DNA of 64,000 bases from Casuarina equisetifolia (GCA_028551475.1 CM052355.1:27617580-27681579); one strand, 5' to 3'; positions 1 to 11,640 are shown, numbered from the stretch's first letter. Notes: generated by a model not told the origin, from the letters alone. A program made the numbers and translations.

Positions 1-254
1 TTCACAGTCTATAGAATTTTTCCCGGCTTGGAATGCAGCTGCATGATAGATACGATGCGTGTTAGACCATAAAAGATAACACAGAAAAATAATCAACTAC
101 AATAACAAAAACTTGATTATTGACTATCAAGGGAGATGTAGCTGTAGAACTCACAGCCGAGTTGCCTACACTCAGTTGTGGAGATCATGAGAAGAAGAGA
201 GAGCACAAGAATGAGGTTAAGAAAAATGGCCATTTTGTTGTTACACCCAGCCAT
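1..254 (-). CDS. Secreted LysM protein, A-type copy A1 (3' part outside window)
   Basis: Exon 1 is 155-254 (100 nt) and the first 38 nt of exon 2 are at 1-38; the rest lies left of the window. Exon 1 starts MAGCNNKM and encodes a hydrophobic signal peptide (about residues 8-27) ending TTEC. The donor reads GTGAGT (149-154 on the plus strand as actcac) and the acceptor is ATGCAG, giving a 116-nt phase-1 intron. An in-frame ATG at 317 is rejected as start because it lies only about 10 nt downstream of the TATA box (326-332), whereas the ATG at 254 lies about 72 nt from it. No lesion is visible in the part present. By family, the product is a small apoplastic protein with one LysM domain, a fold that binds N-acetylglucosamine glycans. 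The ligand here is not shown. Confidence 0.85.
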
Positions 255-325
255 TCTTTCTCGCTTGTTTTCTGAAACAAGAGGTCTCTTCTTGGGGCTA
301 TGACTTGAGGAAACCATGGAGCCTA

Positions 326-404
326 ATTTATAGGTGAAAGCATGCTAAAGAAATTTAAATATCTAATTTAATGTCTTCATAAGTGTTTAAGAAAATAGGC
401 CGGC
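326..404 (-). promoter_or_regulatory. A1 promoter: TATA box and GCCGGC element
   Basis: A TATAAAT box (minus strand) lies at 326-332 and a GCCGGC palindrome at 399-404, about 72 and 145 nt before the ATG. The same pair at the same spacing recurs in the other A copies. Confidence 0.6.
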
Positions 405-558
405 TTCTCGTACTTGGAGTATTTTGCCGAATGCTGATAGATCTTGGGCATATTTTGTATTAGTTTAAGTACCTTGTTTACATGGCGGGTTATACAACCG
501 GGTTGAATTGTGATGGAGTTGCTCAGCCAAATACTTTTAACATTTTACAAGGTGTCTT

Positions 559-753
559 GTGGTGCAGGTTACATCAATAGGAGATGAAGCTTCGTTATTG
601 GTGTTAGGGGGATCACCACGTCATTTTGCTAACCTACGAGATCAGCAAGTGAAGATGCTGACATGCACTGCACAGATGAAGGAACCTCCAGATTTTTACG
701 GACCCATTCTGATTGGGTTTGCAAATCTGTCGGTAAATCCGACACTAATATAA
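559..753 (+). other. Conserved plus-strand ORF block upstream of A1
   Basis: A 64-codon open frame (VTSIGDEASLLVLGG near its start, SVNPTLI at its end) faces away from the LysM gene. The same block lies upstream of every A-type copy (near 8406, 31600, 40357, 51937 and 61082). Four of six copies keep the frame open; A6 has a stop and an LTR insertion, and A11 has a frameshift. No known domain is recognised. It could be a divergent transcript, a captured fragment, or simply conserved promoter-distal DNA. Confidence 0.3.
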
Positions 754-1479
754 ATTCTGGATATTTCTCAAATGGTTTAGACAGTCCAAAGATTCAAACT
801 CCGCCAAAACGACCATGTTTTGAGCCTCTCTACAACTAGTCCATTACACGATAGTACTTTAATTTCTCCTATAAATACGCATCAAATACCATGCATTGTA
901 ATAAGTTGTAAATATTCAAAAATTGCCCCACAAGCACTTTTTATTTTTATTTTTATTTTTTCATTTCAAAATGGAACAAAAATGATTAGCTAGTAATGAG
1001 AAATAATTCTAATAGTGGATTGGAATATTGAAAAAAAAAAGTATCATACAATAAATGCACACACAATAACACAAAGAACACTAAGGATTTTATATGGTAA
1101 AACATAAATTAGCCCTTAAGTTTATGGAACAAGAATCAATGCTTTTGTACACAAATTTTTATTAATGAAAATTTACATCTTCACCTAAAATAATATCAAT
1201 TATTGCTTGATGTTTTCTTACAGAAAGAGTTGCTAGAAATGTCTCTTTCCTAGTAGTTCTCATGCTTTGGGCATTATAACACCCCGTAGTTGGTAATTTC
1301 GTGATCAAGGACTTTTTCTCTTAGAATGAAGTTTATTACAGTACATATTATGATTAACATTGTAGTTGTTTGATATTGATGCCTTAACTAGTTGGATGTG
1401 CAAAATGCTTTTCTACATGGAAATTTAATATATGAGGTTTACATGCAATTGCCCCTTAGTATTTCTTATTAAAAAAAAG

Positions 1480-2530
1480 TAATTAGTATGTCACTTGTAG
1501 AAGTTATTTTATAGGCGTAAATAAGCCTTGAGACAATGGTATACTAAGTTTATGGAAGACTTCTTTGTAGCTAGATATCATTAGTCATGCCATGATTATG
1601 CTTTATTTACTATAGGATGTAATTATTCATTCATCATTCTTTCTAGTTATATTGGTGATATCCTTATTACTAGAAACACTATCATTGTCACTTAAGATTC
1701 TAAGAGATACTTGCATTCAAGCTTTCATATGAAAGATATTGGTTAATACAAATATTTTCTTGGTGCGAGATAACCTATTTACATGAACATATGTTTCTTA
1801 ATTGATAAAAGCATGCACTAGAATTGATTTTAGATGATGGGGTCATGGGTAAGTTTGCCCTTACTCCTATGGAGCAAAAGTTAAGGTTAACCATTCCGAG
1901 TACAATGTTGGGAATCCAAACAAATGGCATGATCCACTCCATGGTGATCCATCCTTTTTCTAAGGGATGATTGGGGCATTGATTTATTTGAGTATAACTA
2001 AGGTGAATATTAGCTTCATTGTTTGGCATCTCAACTATTTTGTCCATGCTCCTAAACCTTCTCATATGGATGTAAACCTATGAGTAGTAATGTATGTTAA
2101 AATTCTTTGCAACTTGGATTGCTAGTCTAATTATATGACTCACCCTATGTCATAATGATGCATTTTTCAATATTGCATTATGGTAGGCAATTCATTGATA
2201 TCTTAGGTAAGTACGAAACAACTGCATATTTTGAGATTATTAGACAACTTAGAAAATGAGATTGTGGTCTATAAATTATGTGAGATCATATGGCTCATTA
2301 GCCTCTTCAAAGATCTAGCTGCAATTGTTTTTTATCATGTTACTTTGCATTATGAAAATGAGGTAGCCAAATAGATAATTGCAAATCTAATATTTTATTG
2401 GACAACAAAGTACATAGAGATAGATTGTTATTTTGTTTAGAAACTATAGATAGACAACTAAAAGCCTTTGGGCAGCCATAAGTCCTTTGTTCTTGCTGAT
2501 TGTCTACATCATTTTGCATCCATTTTCATT
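1480..2530 (+). mobile_element. Decayed Ty1/copia pol relic (RT to RNase H), A1-B2 spacer
   Basis: With frameshifts and stops, the plus strand still reads as copia reverse transcriptase: a LRQWYTKFMED block near 1530, a YIGDILIT version of the YVDD motif near 1650, HMKDIG near 1730, and then the connection domain. RNase H follows, with a CEII-like block, HYENEVAK near 2350 and DNKVHRDR near 2405, corresponding to the copia TKHIEIDCH block. It runs antisense to the LysM genes and recurs in nearly every spacer, so it was there before the cluster expanded. It is non-functional. Confidence 0.75.
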
Positions 2531-2608
2531 AAGTTGGTATTATTTTTCTTATTTCGTTGCAATCAGTTGCAATTAACACTAAAACAAACCCTATAATTTA
2601 AACATCGC

Positions 2609-2787
2609 TTCAAAGATGCACACAAGCTTATCTTAGGATGTGTCATGGAAGATCTAAGTGCTTGCACGTAAATTGATGCATTAGCCTTTAAGAATGATGT
2701 TGAATAGACCGATTGCCTTATCAAGAAACTTATAGCCTTAATGAACATAACTAATTTACAGCTTTAACAAAAAAAAAACTAATGTGA
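2609..2787 (+). pseudogene. Relic coding block of unknown gene (helical, charged), copy 1
   Basis: The plus strand reads FKDAHKLILGCVMEDLSACT, then a stop, then IDALAFKNDVE, a stop, TDCLIKKLIALMNI and a final stop. The uniform helical, charged character suggests the C-terminal end of a real protein. Seven paralogous copies lie in the spacers, all sharing the stop after NDVE, so it was dead before duplication. I do not recognise the family. Confidence 0.4.
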
Positions 2788-4036
2788 ATGTTTGTACTAT
2801 AGAAGTGTTTGAAGTTGATAATTATGTTTAGATAGTGCAATTAAAGCATCCCTAGCAATTTCAAAGGGATTTCCTTCTTTTATGTGTCCAGTGATGTGCA
2901 TGACTACCCTCTTTATGAATTTTAAAAAGGTTACCATGATAGGACATTTTATTGGAATCCTATTAAGCTTTTATTTTAAATATGAGTTAATGACATTCAA
3001 TCTAGGTGAAGTTCACGAACCTTCAATTATGATGCATGGACACCTTTGTTTCGACTAAATCTCTATCTAATGAAGGCAAGGACAAGTGACTTTCGTAATC
3101 TTTTGTTAGCTAGCTAAGTTAGACAACTGAACTTGTTTAAACCATAGAGAAAGGCTTCCTACTAAGTCAAGGTAAGGTTTATTATCACAGTTAGTAGTAA
3201 AACTTGGCCCATGTAGGACCTTGTTAACAATTACTATGGGTCCATACTACTTTGATGGGACCCTATCCATAATCTCTTCTTAAGAGAAATAGGAATGAGT
3301 AAGCAATATCAAAGATTGTCTAATCCAACTATATGTTGAGGTCTAGGGTTCCCTCTTGATGACTCTTTTATGGTTCTTTTGCTCTCATGAACATGGGGGC
3401 ATAAGAAGAATAAGAAATCTTCTTTCTTAATAAAGTTTGTGCTGGAATGACTATCTGCACACTTTATCATATAGAGTCATAACAATTGATCAATTGAAAA
3501 GTAGTATCAAAGATTATCTAACCTAACTATGTGTTCAATTCTAGGGTTCCTTCTTGATGACTCCTTTATAATTCTTTTTCTCTCATCGACAATTGATCAA
3601 TTGAAAATATTGTTTATATATATATAGGCAATGAAAAGGATTTGAACCGAAACCTTGAGATTAGTATGAATAGTCGAGACCCACTTTTCTTTACAAGGTT
3701 CCATTAAAGAAAATAATTGTCTAAATTTATAAGACCTATTATAAGTATTTTTCTTTCTAGTGTAAAATTCTTTATCTAGTAACTATAGATTAATAACTTT
3801 ATACTTTTTTCATTTCCTCCCTATTCTTTTCTTAAAAGAGGTTGATATAATGCCCTATAGCTACCTATTTGATATGCATTCACTTGTAGCCCAACACAAC
3901 AATTAAATCCAAAAGTCTTGTACCAAATTTTAGAAATAGAAAGAAAAATATTTGAAAACATTCATACATATGAATGCATTATGCAGAACATAAAAGTTCT
4001 TTCTCCTTATTAGAAACTTTATTGTTGAGAGCAAAC
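2788..4036. other. A1-B2 spacer, B2 3' flank
   Basis: No gene is seen. It holds two direct repeats of about 80 nt (near 3305-3390 and 3505-3587), each containing tatcaaagatt and ending in ctctcat. It also has two copies of the palindrome CAATTGATCAATTG (3483-3496, 3590-3603) and a short hairpin at 3959-3976 (8-nt arms, 2-nt loop) about 60 nt past the B2 stop codon. An AATAAA signal for B2 is at 4018-4023 (minus strand). Confidence 0.5.
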
Positions 4037-4424
4037 TTAGTTCACTTTCCCATTGATGCAAAGCCATTCACCAACGAAGATCTTGTCGCAATTAAGATTT
4101 GGGTTAATATCACTAAAAAGGTCAGCATCGAGCTTAAGCTTCTGAATAATGCTAGAGCAAGTATCACCAGCTTCTGCGCCATACACAGATACACATTCTA
4201 TAGAATTTGTTTGCCCTTTGAATCCAACTGCACCACATAAAGAGTGTATGTCAAACCTTAAAAGATAAAACAGGAAAAATGACAAACTGCAGTATTGGTG
4301 AGAAGATGTAGTTATAAAACTCACAACGAAATTTCCCACACTCAGTAATGGAGATCATGAGAAGAAGAGAGAGCAGTAGAATCAAGTTAAGAGAAGCGGC
4401 AGCCCTATTGTTACGCTTAGCCAT
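4037..4424 (-). CDS. Secreted LysM protein, B-type copy B2 (intact)
   Basis: Exon 1 is 4325-4424 (100 nt) and exon 2 is 4037-4227 (191 nt), with a 97-nt phase-1 intron (donor GTGAGT, acceptor GTGCAG). The product is 96 residues. Residues 1-28 are a signal peptide (MAKRNNRAA start, leucine-rich core, SITEC end). Residues 45-92 are one LysM domain with GDTC, INPNLNC and GEWLC, with cysteines at 45, 57, 80 and 90. The tail is GKVN. A longer in-frame extension up to 4628 is rejected because it would cross the TATA box (4497-4502). Poly(A) signal AATAAA is at 4018-4023. The best family match is the small plant apoplastic LysM proteins of about 100 residues, whose function is mostly unknown; chitin or related glycan binding is inferred from the fold. 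This is the best preserved B copy. Confidence 0.9.
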
Positions 4425-4496
4425 CCTCTTTTGCTCTTTTTCCTTGTAACTTAGACCACTTTTTCTTTGTCTACTGAGTCGAGAAAATGGGTACAA

Positions 4497-4580
4497 TATA
4501 TAGGTGAAGGAAAGTCCCCACAAAGAAGCCGAAAGATATTGTAGACTTCGCCATAAGCTTTGTTCCAAGAGAAGGCCGGC
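4497..4580 (-). promoter_or_regulatory. B2 promoter: TATA box and GCCGGC element
   Basis: TATATA lies at 4497-4502 (about 75 nt before the ATG) and GCCGGC at 4575-4580 (about 153 nt before it). The context AGAAGCCGGCCTTCTC is shared with the A-type promoters, although the rest of the upstream DNA differs. Confidence 0.6.
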
Positions 4581-6389
4581 TTCTTGTGTGAATAGTATAT
4601 TGCTAAAATTCTTTATACGGGGACGCAATTTGCATTAGTTTAAGCTCATTGTTATATGGCAAGCTACACAACCTCATGGGATTAACAATGTTTGTCTCAC
4701 TTTTTAATTTTCTTTATTACATAATTCCACAACATTGGATTGTTGGACAAAGTATCAACACATGGAATCCTATAATTTGATTTATTGTGTTTGTTACCAA
4801 AGTATTAGTATTAAACTCATAATTGGCAGCAGATGACCCAAGGTTCCTGGATTTGGTTTTTCTAAATGAATTGAAGGAAAGTTAGCATTAGACAACATAC
4901 TAATGCCCAACTTGTTCCCTTTTCAAACTAGGAGTGGAACAGGGTTTAGCCATAACTAATAAAATATGGTACTTGATGAAGACATTAGATTATATAAGTC
5001 TAATTTTTTTTTTCAAAATTAGGTGAAATGAGTTCCAAAGTACAGGCTGTCAAACCCAATACCTAAATCCCCAATGATTGGTAGCCGAGTAGATGCTGTT
5101 GTCTTAAATGGTTTAAGACAACGAATTGGTTACTTTTCTTCATGGATCATTTTCGGATCAACATCCATTTTAGGGATTCTTAATAGATCTTTCTAGGATT
5201 TGATCAATTTTTAAATGTATATTTATCGTAATATGTATTTGAAAAACCAGAAAATTTGGTGATAATAATTATAACTTTTTCTTTTGTTAAGTAGACTTCC
5301 ACTTACTTCTCATTACTCATTACTCATTACTCATGGAATAGAATTTAATTCCTTTTGGATTTCTCACGAGAATTATAGCGGTACAAAAGTGTGTCTCGCA
5401 CTTCTTATAAACGGGTATTGCTTTTACTTCCAATAATAATCTTACACCATTTTCTATTTTTCTTGACGAAACTCAGTCTTCGTATGCCAAATCAATTTAT
5501 CATTTCTTAATTCATCTCCATATCTTTTGGTACTTCAAAATGGATCATTTCTTAATTCATCTCCATATTTATGGAATCTAAAATTATAAATATAACAAAA
5601 CGTTCTTTGAACTTTTTATAAATAAGTATTGCTCGTGTTTTTAACAATATTCTTGTACATTTTTCCTTCTTCTTGGTAGATCTCAAATTTTTTTGGTGGA
5701 TTCCAAATCTTTTTAGCCTTTTTATAATTCTTGTTTCTACAATTTTTTATTTTTATTTTTTTGCTTTTCAAAATGGAACAAATATCAAGAATATTAGGAA
5801 AATATGAAGTATCATACAATAAATGCACACATAATAACATATAGAATACTAAGGATTTTATATGGTAAAAGATAAATTAGCACTTAAGTTTATGGAGCAA
5901 GAATCAATGCTTTTATACACCAATTTTTATTAATTTAAATTTACATTTTCACCAAAAATAAAATCAATTATTACTATATGCTTTCATACACAAAGAGTTG
6001 CTAGAAAATGACTTTTTTTTTTCCTACTAGTTTTGACACTTTGGACCTTTTGACATCTCATTAGTTAGCAAGATGCTATTAAGTCACACTTTGGCCATCC
6101 TAGCTAGTTGTTAAGTCATTGAGTATAAATAAGTATATAAGATGAAGTACAAGGTAAATTGTACAATTGAAAGGTATAAAACCTAATTGGTGGCCAAGGG
6201 TTACATTAAACATATGGGGATAGATTACCAAAGACTTTTTTTCTCTTACAACAAGGCCTATACGATACATATTGTGATCAACATTGTAGTTGTTTGGCAT
6301 TGATGCCTCCATTAGTTAGATGTGTAAAATGCTTTTCTATATGAAAATTTAATGGATGAGGTTTACATGCAATTGCCTTTTAATTTTCC

Positions 6390-6600
6390 TCATTAAAACA
6401 CATAATTAGTATGTGGCTTGTAGAAGTTATTTTATGGGCTTAAACAAGCTTTGAGACAATGGCATACTAGGTTTATGGAAGTCCTTTTCATAGCTAGAAA
6501 TCCTTAGTCATGCCATGATTATACTTTATTTACTGGGAGATGTAATTATTTATTCATCATCCTTCTCATTTATATTGATGATATTCTTATTACTAAATTC
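6390..6600 (+). mobile_element. Copia RT fragment (YIDDILIT motif), B2-A3 spacer
   Basis: The plus strand encodes a worn copia RT segment ending in YIDDILIT near 6575-6595, then breaks off. Paralogous to 1480-1680 and 38250-38470. Confidence 0.6.
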
Positions 6601-7095
6601 GTTACCTTTCTTTATGGATCCTTTTGGGATTTAAATCCATTTTAGGGATTCTTGATAGATCTTTTTAGGATTCAATCAATTTTAAAGGGTAAACAAAAGC
6701 GTGTTTTGCACTTTTGATAAACAAGTATTGTGCTTACTTCCAATAATATTCTTTATACTATTTTCTATTTTTCTTGATAGAATTTAGTCTTCCTATACTA
6801 AATCAATTTAATATTTCTTAATTCATCTCCATTTTTTTAGTACTTTAAAATGGATCAATTGTGCCTTCGTTAGTAAGGCAAGATAATTCCAATTGCCTAT
6901 GGCAATTCCTTCAACATTCTTTTCTATTTTTGTTTTTTAAAAGTTAAGTCACATATCATAAGTGCCTAGCAAATAACTTTTTTTAGAATTATCACCCCAA
7001 ATTTTGGTTCACAATTCCTCAAACCACTATCCGATTTACTATTTAATGTTGCCTTGTAAATAATAACCAAAATTATTGATTAGATGAGTTTCAAT

Positions 7096-7773
7096 TCACT
7101 TAAAAATCCTCCTGAAAGAAACTAGGAATAAAAATTTCCCAATTAAATCTTTATATACAAGCCAAAAGTGCAACACTATGGACCAAGAGTTGCGGCATCT
7201 AAAGGAGGGTGCCTTAGGGGAATAGGAATACCCGAGGTCGACAATTATGCTTTGGTTATGCAATTGAAGCAGTCCAAGCCTTTCTCGGGGATTTCTATTG
7301 TGATGTTTTCTAGATCCTTGCATTTTATACAGTTTCTTCATTAATTTTGAGAAGGTAATGAGGACAACACATGCTACTAAATCTCTCACTTTTCCTTTCA
7401 AGGTGAGTTAATCAATTTAAAAAGGTTGATTTTTTCTTTTTTTTCCTATTTCCCCCTTCATTTCTTCCATGTTCAATAAGAGGGCCCATATAATGTATAA
7501 TAAGTACCAAGTTTGATTCAGATTCTCTACTCCAATGTAGTTGTTTAGACTGTAAAAAAAAGATACAAAGAAGAAATTACAATATAAATGAGAGAACCTT
7601 GTACTACTCTTTGAAAATAGGAAGAAAAGGTTGAGTGACACTAGTACACTTGTTGATTATCAAACTTTATTGTAGAATACAAAACATAAAATTTGACTCC
7701 TTATCTTAAAGAACACAAAGTTCATTTGACTTCTTTAGAAGCTTTATTGGATATAAATGAAAATTCCAACAAC
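7096..7773. other. A3 3' flank
   Basis: No gene is seen. This flank recurs downstream of the A copies A6, A8, A11 and A13. The AATAAA signal for A3 is at 7743-7748 (minus strand). Confidence 0.5.
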
Positions 7774-8180
7774 TTAATTTACTATCCCATTGATGCAAAG
7801 CCATTCACCAACAAAGATCTTGTTGCAGTTCAGATTTGGGTTAATAGCACTGAAAAAGTCACCAATGAGACTGAACTTTTGAATGATGCCAAAGCAAGTA
7901 TCACCGTCTTCTGCAGCATACACTGATTCACAGTCTATAGAATTTTTCCCGGCTTGGAATGCAGCTGCATGATAGATACGATGCGTGTTAGACCATAAAA
8001 GATAAAACAGAAAAATAATCAACTACAATAACAAAAACTTGATTATTGACTATCAAGGGAGATGTAGCTGTAGAACTCACAGCCGAGTTGCCTACACTCA
8101 GTTGTGGAGATCATGAGAAGAAGAGAGAGCACAAGAATGAGGTTAAGAAAAATGGCCATTTTGTTGTTACACCCAGCCAT
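7774..8180 (-). CDS. Secreted LysM protein, A-type copy A3 (intact)
   Basis: Exon 1 is 8081-8180 (100 nt), the intron 7965-8080 (116 nt, GTGAGT...ATGCAG), and exon 2 is 7774-7964 (191 nt). The spliced product has 96 residues. Residues 1-28 are a signal peptide (MAGCNNKM, leucine-rich core, STTEC). Residues 34-44 are a short linker. Residues 45-92 are a single LysM domain with DCESVY, GDTC, INPNLNC and GEWLC; the cysteines are at 45, 57, 80 and 90. The tail is GIVN. The joined frame is fully open and all splice signals are canonical. AATAAA is at 7743-7748. It is probably exported to the apoplast. Glycan binding is inferred from LysM structure, not shown. It is the best template for the A subtype. 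Confidence 0.92.
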
Positions 8181-8249
8181 TCTTTCTCGCTTGTTTTCTG
8201 ACACGAGATCTCTTCATGGGGCTATGACTTCAGGCAACCATGGAGCCTA

Positions 8250-8328
8250 ATTTATAGGTGAAAGCATGCTAAAGAAATTTAAATATCTAATTTAATATCT
8301 TCATAAATGTTTAAGAAAATAGGCCGGC
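8250..8328 (-). promoter_or_regulatory. A3 promoter: TATA box and GCCGGC element
   Basis: TATAAAT at 8250-8256 and GCCGGC at 8323-8328, about 70 and 145 nt before the start codon, as in the other A copies. Confidence 0.6.
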
Positions 8329-8405
8329 TTCTCGTACTTGGAGTATTTTGCCGAATGCTGATAGATCTTGGGCATATTTTGTATTAGTTTAAGCACCTCG
8401 TTTAC

Positions 8406-8624
8406 ATGGCGGGTTATACAAGGTGTCTTGTGGTGGCGATTACTTCAATAGGAGATGAAGCTTCGTTATTGGTGTTAGGGGGATCACCACGTCATCAGGT
8501 CAACCTGCCACATCAGCAAGTGAAGATGCTGACATGCCTTGCACGGATGAAGGAACCTGCAGCTTTTGACGGACCTATTCTGATTGGGTTTGCAAATCAG
8601 TCGGTAAATCCGACTCTAATTTAA
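8406..8624 (+). other. Conserved plus-strand ORF block upstream of A3
   Basis: 72 codons, open from MAGYTRC to SVNPTLI; the same block as 559-753. It starts about 225 nt from the LysM start codon and points away from it. No domain is recognised. Confidence 0.3.
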
Positions 8625-9359
8625 ATTCTGGATATTTCTCTAATGGTTTAGACAGTCCAAAGATTCAAAATCCATCAAAGCGACCATGTTTTGAGCCTCT
8701 GTACAACTCTTCCATTACACAATTGTACTTTAATTTCTCCTATAAATACGTATCAACTACCATGCATTGTAATAAGTTGTAAATATTCAAAAATTGCCCC
8801 ACAAGCACTTTTTTTATTTTTATTTTATTTTTTAATTTCAAAATGGAACAAATATGATTAGCCTGCAATGAAAAATAATTCTAATAGTGGATTGGAATAC
8901 TAAAAAAAATGAAGTATCATACAATAAATGCACACACAATAACACACAATAACACAAAGAACACTAAGGATTTTATATGGTAAAACATAAATTGGCCCTT
9001 AAGTTTATGGAACAAGATTCAATACTTTTGTACACCAATTTTTATTAATACAAATTTACATTTTCACCATAAATAAAATAAATTATTGCTTGAAGCTTTT
9101 ATACACAAAGAGTTGTTAGAAATCTCTTTTCTAGTAGTTCTCACACTTTGGGCATTATGACAACTCATTAGTCAATCATATCATGATCAAGGACTTTTTC
9201 TGTTAGAATGGAGCTTATTATAGTACATATTGTGGTCAACAATGTAGTTGTTTGATATTGATGCCTTAACTAGTTGGATGTGCAAAAGGATTTTCTACAT
9301 GGAAATTTAATAGATAAGGTTTACATGCAATTGCCCCTTAGTATTTCTTATTAAAAAAA
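8625..9359. other. A3-B4 spacer, proximal part
   Basis: AT-rich DNA with a T-rich low-complexity run near 8810-8840; no gene seen. Confidence 0.4.
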
Positions 9360-10400
9360 AATAATTAGTACGTCACTTGTAGAAGTTATTTTATAGGCTT
9401 AAACAAGCCTTGAGACAGTGGTATACTAAGTTTATGGAAGACCTATTTATAGCTAGACATCATTAGTCATGCCATGATTATGCTTTATTTACGAAGGGAT
9501 GTAATTATATATTCATCTTCCTTTCTTGTTATATTGATGATATTCTTACTACTAGAAACATTATCATTGTCACTTAAGATTCGAAGAGATACTTGCATTC
9601 AGGCTTTCATATGAAAGATATTGGTTAATGCAAATATTTGCTTGGTGCAAGATAACCTATTTACATGAACATATGTTTCTTAGGTAAAAATATGCACTAA
9701 ATTGATTTTAGATGTTGGGCTCATAGGTCAAAATCATCTTTACTGCTATGGAGTAAAAGTTGATTGAGGTTAACCACTCTAAGTACAATGTCAAGGATCC
9801 AAATAAATGGCATGATCCACTCCATGGTGATCCATCCTTTTTCTAAGGGACAATTAGGGCATTCATTTATTTGAGCACAACCAAGGTGAACATTAGCTTC
9901 ATCATTTGGCATCTTAGCTAGTTTGTCCATGCTTCGAAACATTCTCATATAGATGATATAGCCTCAAGAGTAGTAGGATATGTTAAAAATTCTTTGTGAC
10001 TTGGATTGCAAGTCTAATTATGTGACTCACCCTATGTCATAGTGATGCTTTTTTTTTATATTGCATTAAGTTAGGCAATTCATTGATATCTTAGGTAAGT
10101 AAGAAAGAACTAACTATTTTGGGATCATTAGACGAGTTAGAAAATAGGACTATGGTTTATACACTATGTGAGATCATATGGCTCATTAGCCTCTTGAAAG
10201 ATTTGGCTATGATTTTTTCTTATCATGTTACATTGCATTATGAAAATGAGGTAGCCAAATAGATAATTGAAAATCTAATATTTCATTGGATAACAAAGTA
10301 CATAGAGATAGATTGTTATTTTTTTAGTAACTATAAATAGACAACTAGAAGCCTTTGGGCAGCCATAACTCCTTTGTTCTTGCTGATTGTCTATATCATT
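9360..10400 (+). mobile_element. Decayed Ty1/copia pol relic, A3-B4 spacer
   Basis: Same element as 1480-2530. YIDDILTT is near 9530, the RT connection near 9840-9930, and the RNase H block with HYENEVAK near 10240 and NKVHRDR near 10300. It holds many stops and shifts. Confidence 0.7.
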
Positions 10401-10495
10401 TTGCATCCATTTTCATTAAACTAGTATTATTTTTCTTATTCCATTCAATCAATTGCAATTAACACTAAAACAGAGCCCACGATTCAAACATTGGC

Positions 10496-10672
10496 TTCAA
10501 AGATGCATATAAACTTATCTTAGGATGTGTCATGGAAGATCCAAGCGCTTGCACAAAAATTAATGCATTAGCCTTTAAGAATGATGTTAAATAGACTGAT
10601 AGCCTTATCAAGAAAGTTACAACCTTAATGAACATAGCTAAGTTATAGCTTGAACAAACAAAATTAATGTGA
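10496..10672 (+). pseudogene. Relic coding block of unknown gene, copy 2
   Basis: Paralogue of 2609-2787, with CVMEDPSACTKINALAFKND readable and the shared stop after NDV. Its 3' end overlaps the target duplication of the adjacent LINE. Confidence 0.4.
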
Positions 10673-10678
10673 ATGTTT
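10661..10678. repeat. LINE target-site duplication, left copy
   Basis: The 18-nt aaattaatgtgaatgttt repeats at 11641-11658 with one mismatch and brackets the LINE. Confidence 0.75.
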
Positions 10679-11640
10679 TGTTTTTTTTTATGAATATATG
10701 AGTTTCTTCATCGAAGAATAAAGAAATACAAAAGCTTAGGGGCATACCCTAGTATTACAATTCATTTAAGAGAAAATAGAATTTAGAATTTTTCAATTAT
10801 GACTTAATAAAACAAAACATTCACTTGTGAGAGTTTAATGTTCCCAAATAGAGATGCTCTTGCACAAACTACTCTCCTAATTCTAGTTAACAAAATTGGT
10901 ATATCAGCAGTCTTATTTTGAAAACGTCTACGATTACATTTAAATCATATATAATAAAGACATGCTAAGAAAGAAAGTTTAAGAAGCTTTGCAGCCAAAT
11001 CCTTTCCCTTAGTTGTTTTAATCATCTATTGCAATTCAGAATTCCAATCGTTGATGTCCTTACGAAGACCTTGTTATGCTAGAATACTTCTCCAAATATG
11101 GCTAGTCCAAGTACACTGAAAAACAAGTGTGATCTACTTTCATATTGAGAGCCACATAAATTACAATACATATCAATTGAGAGGAGCCATTGAAAAATCA
11201 TTTCTGCTGTAGGAAGTTTGTCCTTACATATGAGCCAACCAATGAAATTATGTTTGTTAATTCCTCTTGACCGTATCAAATTATACCATTCAACCTCAGT
11301 ATTCACTTAACGCAATTCCTTGTAAGTTTCTTTACAACAATAAGAAGGTTTGGAAAGTGTAAAGGTGAGAGTTTGTCATAACTTTATAAGACCTCTCCAA
11401 CTCCATGCCATATTTCCTTTGATGTCAAGATACATAATTGAAATTCTCCTACATTTAGTACTATGAATCCATTTACTTCATAAGAATAAACTTCGACAAT
11501 TGATGAGATTCCAAAGTGACCGCCCCAATAAAACCTTATACCATATTTTAAGGTTTAGTAGTCCAAGACCTCCTTCCTTTTTAGGTGAACAAACAACTTG
11601 CCAAGTAACCTCATAAGTTTTATGGTCTCCTGAATTTCCT
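10679..11640 (-). mobile_element. 5'-truncated L1-type LINE (RT C-terminus and zinc-binding domain)
   Basis: On the minus strand the 5' part encodes the C-terminal region of a plant L1 RT (KKEGGLGLLNLKIW near 11550). The zf-RVT domain (11079-11306) follows, with GWLICKDKLPT and CNLCGSQYESRSHLFF. The element ends in an A-rich tail (10680-10690) and is flanked by an 18-nt target duplication, as expected of target-primed reverse transcription. Frames are broken, so it is inactive. The same insertion is at 42601-43569. Confidence 0.85.

Larger units (their letters stand above)
255..1479. other. A1 upstream spacer
   Basis: After the promoter comes a block conserved in all A copies (480-760), then AT-rich DNA with a (TTTTTA)n run near 940-962 and no recognisable gene. 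Confidence 0.5.
4425..7095. other. B2-A3 spacer
   Basis: No intact gene is seen. A small piece of the plus-strand copia RNase H relic is near 4920-5000, a tandem CATTACT repeat is at 5311-5336, and a copia RT piece is near 6390-6600. The rest is AT-rich repeat DNA found again at 37840-38960. Confidence 0.5.

Noticed and set aside
117..317. 66-codon ORF as a complete small protein
   Set aside because: Its first ATG lies about 10 nt from the TATA box, and its C-terminal end reads through the consensus donor into the intron.
1775..2065. Minus-strand ORFs of 75-96 codons in spacers (also at 9721, 34318, 41636)
   Set aside because: They lie antisense to the copia RT connection domain, which is readable on the plus strand.
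3974..4240. Plus-strand ORFs of 77-88 codons over LysM exon 2 (also 7693, 22720, 39565, 44772, 47361, 55549)
   Set aside because: Antisense shadows of exon 2; their conservation follows that of the LysM exon.
4251..4628. 125-codon ORF upstream of B2
   Set aside because: It crosses the promoter and intron; only 4325-4424 is exon.
5311..5336. Short tandem CATTACT repeat considered as a CRISPR-like array
   Set aside because: Unit of 7 nt without spacers in a plant genome; a simple tandem repeat.
7096..7401. 101-codon minus-strand ORF, repeated at 38961-39266
   Set aside because: Basic, low-information translation with no domain; open in only two of the paralogous flanks. Kept as spacer.
7774..8022. 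82-codon ORF starting inside the intron (MIIFLFYLL...) as the LysM gene, also in A6, A8 and A13
   Set aside because: It begins in the predicted intron; the upstream exon with signal peptide, TATA box and matching splice phase gives a better gene in every copy.
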